A stretch of 25,116 nt of DNA from an uncultured Clostridia bacterium (GCA_944380625.1 CALWIE010000035.1:1-25116); one strand, 5' to 3'. Shown: positions 1 to 7,941, counted from the stretch's first letter. The notes: generated by a model from the sequence alone, not told the origin. Numbers and translations are program-made.

Positions 1-78
1 CATTAAAAATCACTTACATATTGAATTGTCAAATTTCCTTGAAAAATCAAGGGCTTCAGCCGAAGTGGTAACAACAGA

Positions 79-126
79 CGAATGGGATTTTGAGTCCACT
101 ACGTCTGCCAATTCCATCACACCGGC
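79..126 (-). pseudogene. tRNA-Leu(CAA) 5' half, interrupted after the anticodon
   Basis: Read on the minus strand from 126 down, this is a tRNA-Leu 5' half: acceptor strand GCCGGTG, D-arm with TGGCAGACG, and an anticodon loop CTCAAAA giving anticodon CAA flanked by GGA and TCC. An intact gene would continue with ACT to close the anticodon stem (AGTGGA), then a long variable arm, a TTCGA T-loop and CACCGGC. Instead the sequence after TCC reads CATTCG and has no T-arm or acceptor 3' strand down to position 1. Positions 1-78 are AT-rich, unlike the rest of the window. The break at the anticodon loop and stem is a common crossover point for tyrosine integrases, so this is probably one end of an integrated element or its remnant. 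No integrase is in the window. Confidence 0.72.
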
Positions 127-149
127 AAATCTAAAAGAAAGCAGGTATA

Positions 150-178
150 ATTATACCCCATCCCATAAAAAAAAGCAA
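150..178 (-). promoter_or_regulatory. Promoter of the tRNA-Leu fragment
   Basis: On the minus strand, -35 TTGCTT (173-178) and -10 TATAAT (150-155) are separated by 17 bp. The predicted start lies about 17 nt before the tRNA 5' end. The -10 sits inside a perfect palindrome GGTATAATTATACC (144-157). An intact promoter suggests the tRNA gene was functional before it was broken. Confidence 0.6.
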
Positions 179-322
179 GGGGTTCCCGGGAAAAATCTCC
201 CTGGGGTCGGGGCGGGGAAAAAACTCTTGCGGCGGGAAAAAATTGGCGTTCCCCCATTCCCTTTTTTGCCGTTTCCTGCTATGATGATAGCCGGTAAAAT
301 CATAAAAAAGAGGTGCACACCT

Positions 323-2224
323 ATGAAACAAATGCGATACCCCGCAGTGCCGCTTGCCACCCACACCCCCTATTTTAACCTGTGGTCCATGGACGACGTG
401 CCCAACCGCACGGACACCTGCCACTGGACCGGCAGGGCCCAGCCCCTGCGCGGGCTGCTCCAGGTGGGAAAACGGGAGTACGGCTTTTTGGGAAACACCG
501 GCGCTGCCCCCATGCAGATGAAAAGCGTGAAGGTGCAGGCCTGCTCCACCACCTACGTGTTGGAGAGTCCCGAGGCCCAGCTCACGATGAAGTTCACCTC
601 CCCCCTGCTGCTGGACGACTTGCGGGTGATGGCCCGGCCGGTCACCTACGTCAGCCTCACTGCCCGGGGACGGCACGGGCGGCCCCTCCCGCCCTGCCAG
701 GCCACCCTGACGGCGGACGAGGCCCTGTGCCTGGACCACCCCGGCCAGTACCCTGTGGAGTGCGGGAAGGCGGTGGGCCCCGGGTTTGAGGCCGCCACCC
801 TGGCCAGCGGTGTGCAGCAGGTGCTCAACCGCTCTGGCGACGACGTGCGCATCGATTGGGGCAGGCTGTACCTGGCGGTGGAGACCGGCGGCGCCGCAGG
901 CCCTGTGGATCAGGAGGAGAGGTCTATCCAGGCCCAGATCTACCTGGAGGAGGGCAAAGAGGCCCTGTTCGCCCTGGCCTACGACGAGGTGGAGGCCATC
1001 CAATACTTTGGCAGGAACCTGCCCCCCTACTGGAAAAAGGAGCGGGAGACCATCCCCGGCCTGCTGGAGCTGGCCTTCGCCCAGTACGAGGGCCTCTCCC
1101 AGCGCTGCGAGGCCTTCTCCCAGGAGCTGGAGGAACGGGCCCTGGCGGCGGGCGGCGCCCAGTACGCGGAGATCCTCCTGCTGGCCTGGCGCCAGGTGGT
1201 GGCCGCCCACACCCTCTGCGAGGATGAAAACGGAGAGCTGCTGTTCATCTCCAAGGAGTGCTTCTCCAACGGCTGCGCCGCCACGGTGGACATCACCTAC
1301 CCCTCCTGCCCTCTGTTTTTGCTCTACCGGTCCGAGTTGGTGCCAGCCATGATGCGGCCCATCTTCCGGTACGCCCAGAGCCCGGTGTGGCCCTTCCCCT
1401 TCGCCCCCCACGACGCCGGGCAGTTCCCCCTTTTGAACGGCCAGGTCTATTCCGGCGGCACCGACCCCAAGGACCAGATGCCCGTGGAGGAGTGCGGCAA
1501 CATGCTGCTGCTGGCCGCGGCTGTGGCCACGGCCATGGACGACATGGCCTTTGTGAACTCCCAGTGGGACACCCTCACCCAGTGGGCCCGGTACCTGCGC
1601 AGCGAGGGGCTGGATCCGGAAAACCAGCTGTGCACCGACGACTTCGCCGGGCACCTGGCCCACAACTGCAACCTGTCCATCAAGGCCATTTTGGGGGTGG
1701 CGGCCTACGGGCTGCTGCTGCGCCGCCGGGGCGAGGAGGCCGCCGGCGAGGAGTGGATCGCCCAGGCCCGCTCCATGGGGGCCACCTGGGTGGAAAAGGC
1801 CGCCGAGGGGGACGGCACCTCCCGCCTGGCCTTCGACCAGCCGGGGACTTTCAGCATGAAGTACAACGCCGTGTGGGACAGGCTCTTAGGGCTTGGGATC
1901 TTCCCCCAGGGCACCTGGGACAAGGAGCTGGACTCTTACCTCACCCGGCTGAACCCCTACGGGATGCCTCTGGACAACCGGGCAGGCTACACCAAGTCCG
2001 ACTGGCTGGTGTGGGTGGCCTCCCTGATGGACCGGCAGGGCTTTGAGGCGATGATCGCCCGCCTGTGGGACGCCTACGACCAGATGCCCAACCGGATCCC
2101 CCTGGGGGACTGGTTCGAGACGGGGGACGCCTGGCAGGCAAAACCCAACGAATTCCAAAACCGGACAGTCCAGGGAGGGCTGTTCCTGCCCCTGCTGTAC
2201 GGGGCGGGGCGCTTCCAAAAGTAA
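323..2224 (+). CDS. Glutaminase A-like protein (DUF5127/DUF4965/DUF1793 type)
   Basis: A 633-aa protein. The N-terminus (PAVPLATHTPYFNLWS, then DTCHWTG near residue 32) matches the opening of the fungal and bacterial GtaA-like glutaminase family. A middle region carries PIFRYAQSPVWPFPFAPHD, and an alpha-helical C-terminal part carries GTFSMKYNAVWDRLLG and LGDWFETGD, as in the DUF4965 and DUF1793 segments. Founding members are secreted glutaminases, but this protein starts without a signal peptide, so it is probably cytoplasmic and its substrate is uncertain. The ATG at 323 is chosen because AAGAGGTG lies 7-8 nt upstream. The open frame extends back to 26, but that part covers the tRNA fragment. 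sfsA follows after 36 nt with no terminator, so the two are probably cotranscribed. The family call is firm; the enzymatic activity is inference. Confidence 0.8.
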   Translation: MKQMRYPAVPLATHTPYFNLWSMDDVPNRTDTCHWTGRAQPLRGLLQVGKREYGFLGNTGAAPMQMKSVKVQACSTTYVLESPEAQLTMKFTSPLLLDDLRVMARPVTYVSLTARGRHGRPLPPCQATLTADEALCLDHPGQYPVECGKAVGPGFEAATLASGVQQVLNRSGDDVRIDWGRLYLAVETGGAAGPVDQEERSIQAQIYLEEGKEALFALAYDEVEAIQYFGRNLPPYWKKERETIPGLLELAFAQYEGLSQRCEAFSQELEERALAAGGAQYAEILLLAWRQVVAAHTLCEDENGELLFISKECFSNGCAATVDITYPSCPLFLLYRSELVPAMMRPIFRYAQSPVWPFPFAPHDAGQFPLLNGQVYSGGTDPKDQMPVEECGNMLLLAAAVATAMDDMAFVNSQWDTLTQWARYLRSEGLDPENQLCTDDFAGHLAHNCNLSIKAILGVAAYGLLLRRRGEEAAGEEWIAQARSMGATWVEKAAEGDGTSRLAFDQPGTFSMKYNAVWDRLLGLGIFPQGTWDKELDSYLTRLNPYGMPLDNRAGYTKSDWLVWVASLMDRQGFEAMIARLWDAYDQMPNRIPLGDWFETGDAWQAKPNEFQNRTVQGGLFLPLLYGAGRFQK

Positions 2225-2260
2225 CAGGCGGGCCCTGGGCCCGGGAAAAGAGGGAAAACC

Positions 2261-2956
2261 GTGGAGTATGGAGCTGTGGAAGAGGCTGTCTTCCGGGCCA
2301 GGCCCAACCGGTTCATCGCCCAGGTGGAGCGGGCGGGGCGGCTGGAGGTTTGCCATGTGAAAAATACCGGCCGCTGCCGGGAGCTGCTGGTCCCCGGGGC
2401 CAAGGTGTACCTGGCCCCCGCCCAAAATCCCGCCCGCAAAACCAGGTTTGACCTGGTGGCGGTGGAAAAGGGCCCCTATCTGATCAACATGGACAGCCAG
2501 GCCCCCAACCGGGTGGCAGAGGAATACCTGCCCCGGCTCTTCCCCGGGCTTTCGGGATTCCGGCGGGAGGTCAAATGGGGGAACTCCCGGTTCGATTTTG
2601 CCCTGGAGGCCGCCGGGGAGCGGTGGTTTCTGGAGGTCAAGGGGGTGACCCTGGAAGAAAAGGGGGCGGCCCTCTTCCCCGACGCCCCCACCCAGCGGGG
2701 CCTAAAGCATTTGGAGGAGCTGTGCCGCTGCCAGCAGAAGGGGTATCGGGCCTGCGTCCTGTTCGTGGTCCAGATGAAGGGAATTGCGTACTTTGCCCCC
2801 AACCGAAGGACCCACCCGGAGTTCGCGGAAGCCCTGGAGCGGGCCGCTGCCCAGGGCGTCCGGCTGGAGGCGGTGGACTGCCGCGTGACCCCCTCCTCCC
2901 TGACCCCGGAGGACCCGGTGGAGATCCGGCTGGGAGAGGCCCCGGGCTCCCTATAA
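2261..2956 (+). CDS. sfsA: SfsA family DNA/RNA nuclease-like protein
   Basis: A 231-aa protein, the usual length for SfsA. It has the N-terminal OB-like half (RPNRFIAQVERAG, then CHVKNTGRCRELL) and a C-terminal half with a PD-(D/E)XK-like core: RFDFALE, WFLEVKGVTL and FPDAPTQRG. In E. coli SfsA was named for stimulating maltose fermentation; related proteins are described as nucleases, but the role in Clostridia is not established. The start is GTG at 2261, with AAAAGAGGG about 6-10 nt upstream; no good ATG fits. It is the second gene after the glutaminase-like gene and is followed at once by a strong terminator. No key residue of the family appears to be missing. Confidence 0.93.
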   Translation: MEYGAVEEAVFRARPNRFIAQVERAGRLEVCHVKNTGRCRELLVPGAKVYLAPAQNPARKTRFDLVAVEKGPYLINMDSQAPNRVAEEYLPRLFPGLSGFRREVKWGNSRFDFALEAAGERWFLEVKGVTLEEKGAALFPDAPTQRGLKHLEELCRCQQKGYRACVLFVVQMKGIAYFAPNRRTHPEFAEALERAAAQGVRLEAVDCRVTPSSLTPEDPVEIRLGEAPGSL

Positions 2957-2964
2957 GCTATGCG

Positions 2965-3001
2965 AAAAAGGACATCCAAGTTTTCCTTGGATGTCCTTTT
3001 T
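2965..3001. terminator. Bidirectional intrinsic terminator
   Basis: A perfect 16-bp stem, 2965-2980 with 2986-3001, closes a 5-nt loop. A-rich and T-rich arm ends provide a U-tract in both directions. It lies between convergent sfsA (+) and the gamma-lyase gene (-). Confidence 0.93.
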
Positions 3002-3044
3002 TCTGCCTTCCGGGCCCGCTGGGATCCCGGTTTTATCCGGGGAG

Positions 3045-3066
3045 AAAAGCCTTGGCGAAAGGCTTT
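3045..3066 (-). terminator. Intrinsic terminator of the gamma-lyase gene
   Basis: AAAGCCTT (3046-3053) pairs perfectly with AAGGCTTT (3059-3066) around a 5-nt loop, and on the minus strand a short T-run follows. It lies 44 nt after the stop codon of the gene ending at 3110. Confidence 0.7.
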
Positions 3067-3109
3067 GCAGACTGCCCCCGAAGCAGGAGGCTTGGATACC
3101 TTGAGGGGG

Positions 3110-4387
3110 TTACAGGTTGAGAAGGCCTTCGCTCAGCATCTCCTGGGCGGCCAGGAGCATTCCCAGCTGCCCGCTGTGGTAGTTGAGCCCCCCCTGCATC
3201 CAGGCGGCGTAGGGTTCCCGCAGGGGGGCGTCGGCGGAGAGCTCGATGGAGGAACCCAGGGTGAAGGCCCCCGCCGCCATGATGACCTGGCTGTCGTAGC
3301 CGGGCATGTCGCTGGGCTCGGGCACCACGAAGGAGTCCACCGGGGCGCCCTTTTGCACCCCCTTGCAGAAGGCAATGAGGTTTTTGGGGTTCTCCAGGAG
3401 CATCACCTGGATGATGTCCCCCCGGGGCTCCTCCACCCGGGGAGTGACCCCAAAGCCCAGTTGGGAGAACAGGGCCGCAGCAAACAGGGCGGTCTTCAGG
3501 GCCTCCCCTGCCACGTGGGGGGCGTGGAAGGCCCCCATGAACAGCTCCCGGTTGTTGCCCAGGGTGCAGCCCAGCTCCCTGCCGGTGCCGGGGGTGGTCA
3601 GCCGGTAGGAGCACAGCTCTACCAGGTCCCGGCGGCCGGCGATATAGCCTCCGGTGGGGGCGATGCCGCCGCCGGGGTTTTTGATGAGGGAGCCGGCGAT
3701 GATGTCCGCGCCCACGGCGAGGGGCTCTTCCCGCTCCACGAACTCCCCGTAGCAGTTGTCCACCATGACGATGGCCTCCGGCGCCTTGCGGCGGGCGATC
3801 TCCACGATGGGGGCGATGTCCTTTACCCGCAGGGAGGGCCGCAGGCTGTAGCCCCGAGAACGCTGGATGTAGATCATCCGGTACTCCGGGGTGATGCGCC
3901 GCTCCATGGCCTCCAGGTCGGGGGCGCCGTCCGGGGCCAGGGGCAGCTCCTCATACTGGATGCCGAACTCCTTGAGGCACCCGGGCTCCTCCCGGCCCGG
4001 CAGGCCGATGACACCCTGAATGGTGTCGTAGGGGGTGCCGGTGACGCAGAGCATCTTATCCCCCGGGCGGAGCATACCGAACAGGGCCACCGTGAGGGTG
4101 TGGGTGCCGCTGACAAAGTTGTGGCGCACCAGGGCGTCCTCCGCGCCGAAGGCGTAGGCGTAAACCTGGTCCAGCACCTCCCGGCCCCGGTCCCCGTAGC
4201 CGTAGCCGGTGCTGCCCACGAAGTGGCTCTCGCTGACGCCCGCCCGGTTGAAGGCCGCCAGCATCTTCTGCTGGTTGTAGCGCTGAGTGGCCTCGATTTG
4301 GGCGAACTGGGGCCGGGCGGCCTCTTCCGCCCGCTGGGCCGCCTCCAGCAGCCGGGGGTCAATTGCAAAATAAGGGTACAGATCCAT
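3110..4387 (-). CDS. Methionine gamma-lyase family PLP enzyme (YnbB / aluminium-resistance family)
   Basis: A 425-aa fold-type I PLP protein of the Met_gamma_lyase family, long annotated as aluminium resistance protein and called YnbB in Bacillus. The likely PLP lysine is Lys236 in GSLIKNPGGG. The conserved Asp210 in VMVDNCYGEF would contact the pyridine nitrogen, and HNFVSGTHT near residues 89-97 is the substrate or phosphate-binding region. The family resembles Cys/Met metabolism enzymes, but its natural substrate is not settled. ATG at 4387 has GAGAGGA about 8 nt upstream. The gene begins 15 nt after the acetyltransferase stop, so the two probably form an operon. Two terminators follow. 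Confidence 0.9.
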   Translation of the reverse strand: MDLYPYFAIDPRLLEAAQRAEEAARPQFAQIEATQRYNQQKMLAAFNRAGVSESHFVGSTGYGYGDRGREVLDQVYAYAFGAEDALVRHNFVSGTHTLTVALFGMLRPGDKMLCVTGTPYDTIQGVIGLPGREEPGCLKEFGIQYEELPLAPDGAPDLEAMERRITPEYRMIYIQRSRGYSLRPSLRVKDIAPIVEIARRKAPEAIVMVDNCYGEFVEREEPLAVGADIIAGSLIKNPGGGIAPTGGYIAGRRDLVELCSYRLTTPGTGRELGCTLGNNRELFMGAFHAPHVAGEALKTALFAAALFSQLGFGVTPRVEEPRGDIIQVMLLENPKNLIAFCKGVQKGAPVDSFVVPEPSDMPGYDSQVIMAAGAFTLGSSIELSADAPLREPYAAWMQGGLNYHSGQLGMLLAAQEMLSEGLLNL

Positions 4388-4402
4388 GGGTGATTCCTCT
4401 CT

Positions 4403-5131
4403 TTACAGCGTCGCGTAAACCCAGGTGTCTGCCTTCACATATCCCAGGTTTTTGTAAAATTCCCGGTGCTTGTCCTTCTCCCGGAACACATATAGGGTGC
4501 GGCCGGGGAAATAGGCCTCCACGTCCCGGGCAAGGGCGCTCCCCAAGCCCTGGCGGCGGCAGCCCTCCTCCACGGCCAGGGCGGACAGGATGGCTCCCGT
4601 CCGGCACACGGAGGAGACCACGGCGCAGGCCGCCAGGCCCTCCACGCCCTCTACAGCCAGGGCCAAGGCGCCCCCGTGGCGCAGCTTGTGGGAGAGGTCC
4701 AGGTAGAAGGGCTCAAACTCCTCCACCATGCCCGTTTTCTCCAGAAGGGAGTAGATCTTCCGGATGTTCACCGGCGGCGGTGGAGGGGCGCTCTCCCCAG
4801 GCAACAGGAAGCGCTTGAGCACATCTCCCGACCGCCCTCCGGAAAGGCCCAGGGCCTCGGCGTTGCGCACCGCGCACAGCACCCCTTTGGCGCCCACCGC
4901 TTGCAGGAACAGGCGCACCGGCTCCCCCTCCAGCACCGTGCCCGAGAGGAGCATCACCCCGTCCACCAGGCAGAACACCACGTCGGTCTCCTCGTCCAGC
5001 CAAAAGCAGGCAAAGCTCTTGTCGAAGCCGTAGCTTGTGGCCACAGAGGAGATCTTGCAGCCAAAGGGCGTCTTCTCGCACAGCTCCAGAAGCTTTCGGC
5101 GCTCCGGTTCTTTTTCCACCAGGCGGATCAT
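4403..5131 (-). CDS. GNAT family N-acetyltransferase
   Basis: A 242-aa protein. The C-terminal half is a GNAT domain: an AILSALAVEEGCRRQGLG strand and acetyl-CoA loop (R/Q-x-x-G-x-G/A signature), then FYKNLGY near the end. The N-terminal 100 or so residues are not a recognisable catalytic domain; a proline-rich linker (APPPPP) separates the two parts. The start at 5131 is preferred over an upstream in-frame ATG at 5191, because GGGGAGGTG lies 6 nt before it and the longer version would run through the secG terminator. Substrate unknown. It is cotranscribed with the downstream gamma-lyase family gene. No clear promoter separates it from secG, so it may depend on terminator read-through. Confidence 0.85.
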   Translation of the reverse strand: MIRLVEKEPERRKLLELCEKTPFGCKISSVATSYGFDKSFACFWLDEETDVVFCLVDGVMLLSGTVLEGEPVRLFLQAVGAKGVLCAVRNAEALGLSGGRSGDVLKRFLLPGESAPPPPPVNIRKIYSLLEKTGMVEEFEPFYLDLSHKLRHGGALALAVEGVEGLAACAVVSSVCRTGAILSALAVEEGCRRQGLGSALARDVEAYFPGRTLYVFREKDKHREFYKNLGYVKADTWVYATL

Positions 5132-5150
5132 CCGCTTCACCTCCCCATAG

Positions 5151-5178
5151 AAAAACGCCCCGCGGTTGCCGCGAGGCG
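5151..5178 (-). terminator. Intrinsic terminator of secG
   Basis: On the minus strand CGCCTCGCGG pairs with CCGCGGGGCG (one G-U pair) around a 3-nt loop, followed by TTTTT (5155-5151). It sits 16 nt after the secG stop. Confidence 0.85.
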
Positions 5179-5194
5179 CGCTTTCTACCATGTT

Positions 5195-5443
5195 TTACAC
5201 CACAAAGTACATGATGGCGTTGGTCACGATGACCAGGACAAAAAAGCCAATGGCAATCACCTTGGTCCAGCGGGACAGGAAAGCGTCCACCGAACGCGCC
5301 TTATTCTTGGAAAGGAAGGTATCCGCGCCGCCGGTGACGACACCCAGGTTCTTCTGGCTGCCCTCCTGGAGCAGGACCACAATGATGATGGCAATGGCAA
5401 ACAGCATCAGCACGATGCCAAGGATAATTTCAACTGGACCCAT
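5195..5443 (-). CDS. secG: Preprotein translocase subunit SecG
   Basis: An 82-aa protein with the SecG layout. It has an N-terminal transmembrane helix (about residues 4-25), the conserved LLQEGSQKNLGVVTGGADTF cytosolic loop, and a second helix (about 62-82). SecG is the accessory subunit of the SecYEG channel in the cytoplasmic membrane. ATG at 5443 follows GGAGGA by about 11 nt. It is monocistronic or the head of a weakly coupled unit: its own promoter lies upstream and a terminator directly downstream. In many Clostridia secG precedes rnr and smpB, but here neither is adjacent. Confidence 0.96.
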   Translation of the reverse strand: MGPVEIILGIVLMLFAIAIIIVVLLQEGSQKNLGVVTGGADTFLSKNKARSVDAFLSRWTKVIAIGFFVLVIVTNAIMYFVV

Positions 5444-5500
5444 CTTAGATTGATTCCTCCTACTAGTACTTCTGCTGAGATATTCGCAATAACAGAGGTT

Positions 5501-5529
5501 ATCATACCATATATGGGAGGATTTTGCAA
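5501..5529 (-). promoter_or_regulatory. Sigma-A promoter of secG
   Basis: -35 TTGCAA (5524-5529), 17-bp spacer, -10 TATGAT (5501-5506) on the minus strand, with a predicted leader of about 50 nt before the secG ATG. Confidence 0.75.
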
Positions 5530-5787
5530 GCCCGTCTTTCCAGGAATTTCTGAGAAAAAGCCCCGGGCGGGAAAAATCCCCCGCATAAACCGCCGCGGGA
5601 GGACCACACTACTGGCAAGCGATCCGGCAAAAGCGTTTGCGCACCCAAGTGGGAAGGGGTATTGTCCCAGCGGACCGGGGCCCTGAGGGTTCCGAGGAAT
5701 ATCCGTCCCCAGGGGCTCCGGCTCGCTCGCCCTTTGGCGGCCTGGAAAAGGCCGTCCAAAGGGCCAGTTTTTTGCCCGAAAATCCCT
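5530..5787. other. Intergenic region with a long inverted repeat
   Basis: There is no credible gene in these 258 bases. A long hairpin is present: GCCCTTTGGCGGCC (5730-5743) pairs with GGCCGTCCAAAGGGC downstream, with one bulged base. On the plus strand TTTTTT follows within a few bases, so it reads as a plus-strand terminator although no plus-strand gene precedes it. On the minus strand, GCGGG/CCCGC and a TTTTT run near 5553-5580 could end the nucleotidyltransferase transcript. Confidence 0.45.
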
Positions 5788-6708
5788 TTACTGCCACAGG
5801 GGCGAGGGGTAGACGCCCGCCTGGGTCATCTCGCTGATGGCCTTGACCACCGTCTCCTTGTCCTGCTGGTAGGTGACACCGTACCACTTGTCCGCCGAGG
5901 AGAGCACGCTCACCTGGGCCTTGCCCTGGGAGAGCAGGTCGTTGACCACAAAGGGCAGGAAAAATTCGGCCTTTAAGGGGTTTTCCGGCACGTCCTCCTG
6001 GAAAAACCGGCGGAAGTCCCTCTCCAGGGCCCCGGTAAACCCAGGGGTGAAGCCCCAGAAGTTCATGGACACCACGGTGTCGGGGGCCAGGGGCACCCAG
6101 GTGCGGCCCTCGTCCTCGGTGTAGGCGATGCCGCCCTCCCGGCGCTCGATCCGGGTGCGCTCCACAATGCCCTCCAGCATCCCCTCCCGGGTCCGGCAGA
6201 CGCCCCGGGACACGGACCCGTGCTCGGTGACGGTGTTCCTCAGGTAGAAGCCCACCATGGAGAAGTCCAGCTTCTCCCCGTCTTTGGCGGCCTTTAAGAA
6301 GGCGTACATCTTCTCAAAAGCCTCCCGGCCGTAAAAGTCGTCGGCGTTGATCACCGCATAGGGGGCGTCTCCCAGCAGCCGCGCCCCGGTGAGGGCGGCG
6401 TGGCCCGTGCCCCAGGGCTTGACGCGGCCCTCGGGGACAGACACCCCTTCGGGCACATCCTCCAGCTTTTGGAAGGCCCACTGGATCTCCATATACTGGG
6501 AAGCCTTTTGGAACACGGCCTCCTGGAAGTCCGGCAGGAGCTCCTCTTTGATGATGAACACCGCTTTTTTAAATCCGGCGCGGCGGGCGTCGAACAGGGA
6601 GTAGTCGATAATCTTCTCCCCGCAGGCCCCCACCGGGTCGATCTGCTTGAGGCCTCCGTAACGGCTGCCCATGCCCGCGGCCATAATGACCAGTACAGGA
6701 TCGCTCAC
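5788..6708 (-). CDS. Nucleotidyltransferase family protein (sugar-phosphate NTP transferase)
   Basis: A 306-aa protein with the sugar nucleotidyltransferase signature at its N-terminus (MAAGMGSRYGGLKQ, residues 9-22), a KPWGTGHA substrate loop (97-104) and the metal-binding NADDFYG (121-127). These enzymes join a nucleoside triphosphate to a sugar phosphate. Which sugar and nucleotide are used cannot be read from the sequence. The start is GTG at 6708, with AAAGGGTG about 7 nt upstream. It follows the first LCP gene by 48 nt, in which a 7-bp GC hairpin lies, so it is probably the last gene of an LCP-LCP-NTase unit. That context suggests supply of an activated sugar for envelope polymer synthesis, which is inference. 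Confidence 0.88.
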   Translation of the reverse strand: MSDPVLVIMAAGMGSRYGGLKQIDPVGACGEKIIDYSLFDARRAGFKKAVFIIKEELLPDFQEAVFQKASQYMEIQWAFQKLEDVPEGVSVPEGRVKPWGTGHAALTGARLLGDAPYAVINADDFYGREAFEKMYAFLKAAKDGEKLDFSMVGFYLRNTVTEHGSVSRGVCRTREGMLEGIVERTRIERREGGIAYTEDEGRTWVPLAPDTVVSMNFWGFTPGFTGALERDFRRFFQEDVPENPLKAEFFLPFVVNDLLSQGKAQVSVLSSADKWYGVTYQQDKETVVKAISEMTQAGVYPSPLWQ

Positions 6709-6736
6709 AACAACGCACCCTTTCTCTGTGTGATAG

Positions 6737-6755
6737 CTCCCCGAAGGGCGGGGAG
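6737..6755 (-). promoter_or_regulatory. Intercistronic hairpin without U-tract
   Basis: CTCCCCG (6737-6743) pairs perfectly with CGGGGAG (6749-6755) around a 5-nt loop, directly after the stop codon of the upstream LCP gene. No T-run follows on the minus strand, so it is more likely an RNA-stability or partial attenuation element than a full terminator. Confidence 0.5.
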
Positions 6756-6756
6756 G

Positions 6757-7941
6757 TCATTCCTCATAAATAAACTGGTGGATGTGCTGGGCCGCCGCCG
6801 CTGTGTCGTAGCGGTAGACCCAGGCGCCCATGTCGTTATAGGCGCCGTAGGCGGCCTCCTCTTCCCCGGGAATGGAGAGGGTCTCCACCTCAAAGCCTCC
6901 CAAAAGGAAGGGGGCCATGGCGAAAATATCCCCCGAGCCCAGAGAGGTCTTGCACACGCCCGCCACCTTGGGGGCGATGAGCAGCCACTGGATGGGGTTT
7001 TTCCTCTTTAGGGACTGGGCCAGGGAAAGGAGCACCTCCTGCTGGCGGGAAGCCCGCACATTGTCGCTGTCCAGGTAGCGGATGCGGGCGTAGGCCACGG
7101 CCTGTTTGCCAGAAAGGCGCACCTGGCCGTACTGGTGGAGGTAATCGGAATCGGAGATGGTGAAATCGCTGGACTCCAGATAGAGGTTTGTCATGATGTT
7201 GTTGATCTCGTTCATCTCGTCCTCGGTGATCTCCAGGTCCACCCCGCCAAAGGCGTCCACGATCTCCGCCATTTGGAAAAAGTTCACCGTCATATAGTCT
7301 TCAATGTCCAGGTTGAAGTTCTGGTTGAGGGTTTTCACTGCCAGCTCGGGCCCGCCGTAGGCGTAGGCGTGGGTGATCTTGTCATAGCCGTAGCCGTCGA
7401 TGAGAACCTCGGAGTCCCGCAGGATGGAAGTGAGCTTCAGCTTGTGGGAGCGGCTGTCCACCGTCAGGACCATCAAGGCGTCGGACCGGCCCGAATCGTC
7501 GGCCTCCTCCCGGGCGTCCACACCGAAGAGGGCTATGTTCTTTACCTGGGGGTCCCCCTCCCCCTGGATTCCCAGAGCAGAGGGGTCCAAGGGCTCCGCA
7601 TGAAGGCCGGCAAAGAGGTTTGCCACGTACACGCCGCCGGCGGCCACCAGGAGGAGCAGGACCAGAAGGACCGCCGCTGCCTTTGCGCCCCGCCTTTTCC
7701 GCTTTTTCCGGACGGGCCGGGCCGCCTCCTGGCGCTGCTGCCGGAGGGAGCGCTGGTCCTCCCGGCGCCTCCGGTCGGAGGAGTAGCTGGAGATGTCCTC
7801 AAAGCCTCCGTCCCAGCCCCGGGGAGGTTCTTCGTAATAGTATTGGTCGTTTAAGGGCTCCCGGCGCGCCCGGCGCTCCCCTGGCTGTCCCTCCCGCCGG
7901 GGGGCGGCGTGCCGGGGCCTGTTTTCACTCTCTCTTCCCAT
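6757..7941 (-). CDS. LCP (LytR-CpsA-Psr) family protein
   Basis: A 394-aa LCP protein. LCP enzymes transfer lipid-linked wall polymers to peptidoglycan at the outer membrane face. Layout: a long basic cytoplasmic tail (residues 1-86, with GFEDISSYSS at 46-55 and RKKRKRR near 78), one transmembrane helix (about 87-106), then the extracellular LCP domain. The domain carries NIALFGVDAR, the active-site SILRDS, HAYAYGGPELAVKTLNQNF, and the ARIRYLDSDNVRASRQQ segment with conserved arginines. The ATG at 7941 is chosen over a TTG at 7956 because GGAGGA lies 5 nt upstream. It starts 24 nt after the neighbouring LCP gene, a tandem paralogue. Confidence 0.92.
   Translation of the reverse strand: MGRESENRPRHAAPRREGQPGERRARREPLNDQYYYEEPPRGWDGGFEDISSYSSDRRRREDQRSLRQQRQEAARPVRKKRKRRGAKAAAVLLVLLLLVAAGGVYVANLFAGLHAEPLDPSALGIQGEGDPQVKNIALFGVDAREEADDSGRSDALMVLTVDSRSHKLKLTSILRDSEVLIDGYGYDKITHAYAYGGPELAVKTLNQNFNLDIEDYMTVNFFQMAEIVDAFGGVDLEITEDEMNEINNIMTNLYLESSDFTISDSDYLHQYGQVRLSGKQAVAYARIRYLDSDNVRASRQQEVLLSLAQSLKRKNPIQWLLIAPKVAGVCKTSLGSGDIFAMAPFLLGGFEVETLSIPGEEEAAYGAYNDMGAWVYRYDTAAAAQHIHQFIYEE

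Noticed and set aside
26..322. In-frame N-terminal extension of the glutaminase-like gene
   Set aside because: It would translate through the tRNA-Leu fragment and its promoter, has no ribosome binding site, and family homology begins right at the ATG at 323.
131..1663. 510-aa open frame on the minus strand opposite the glutaminase-like gene
   Set aside because: Low-complexity Gly, His, Val and Pro composition typical of the antisense frame of GC-rich genes; no start signal or domain.
2960..4393. 477-aa plus-strand open frame opposite the gamma-lyase gene
   Set aside because: It starts inside a terminator and is a GC-driven shadow of a well-supported gene.
5620..5650. Catabolite-response-like site CGCAAACGCTTTTG on the minus strand
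   Set aside because: It differs from the cre consensus at three key positions and is not placed over a good promoter.
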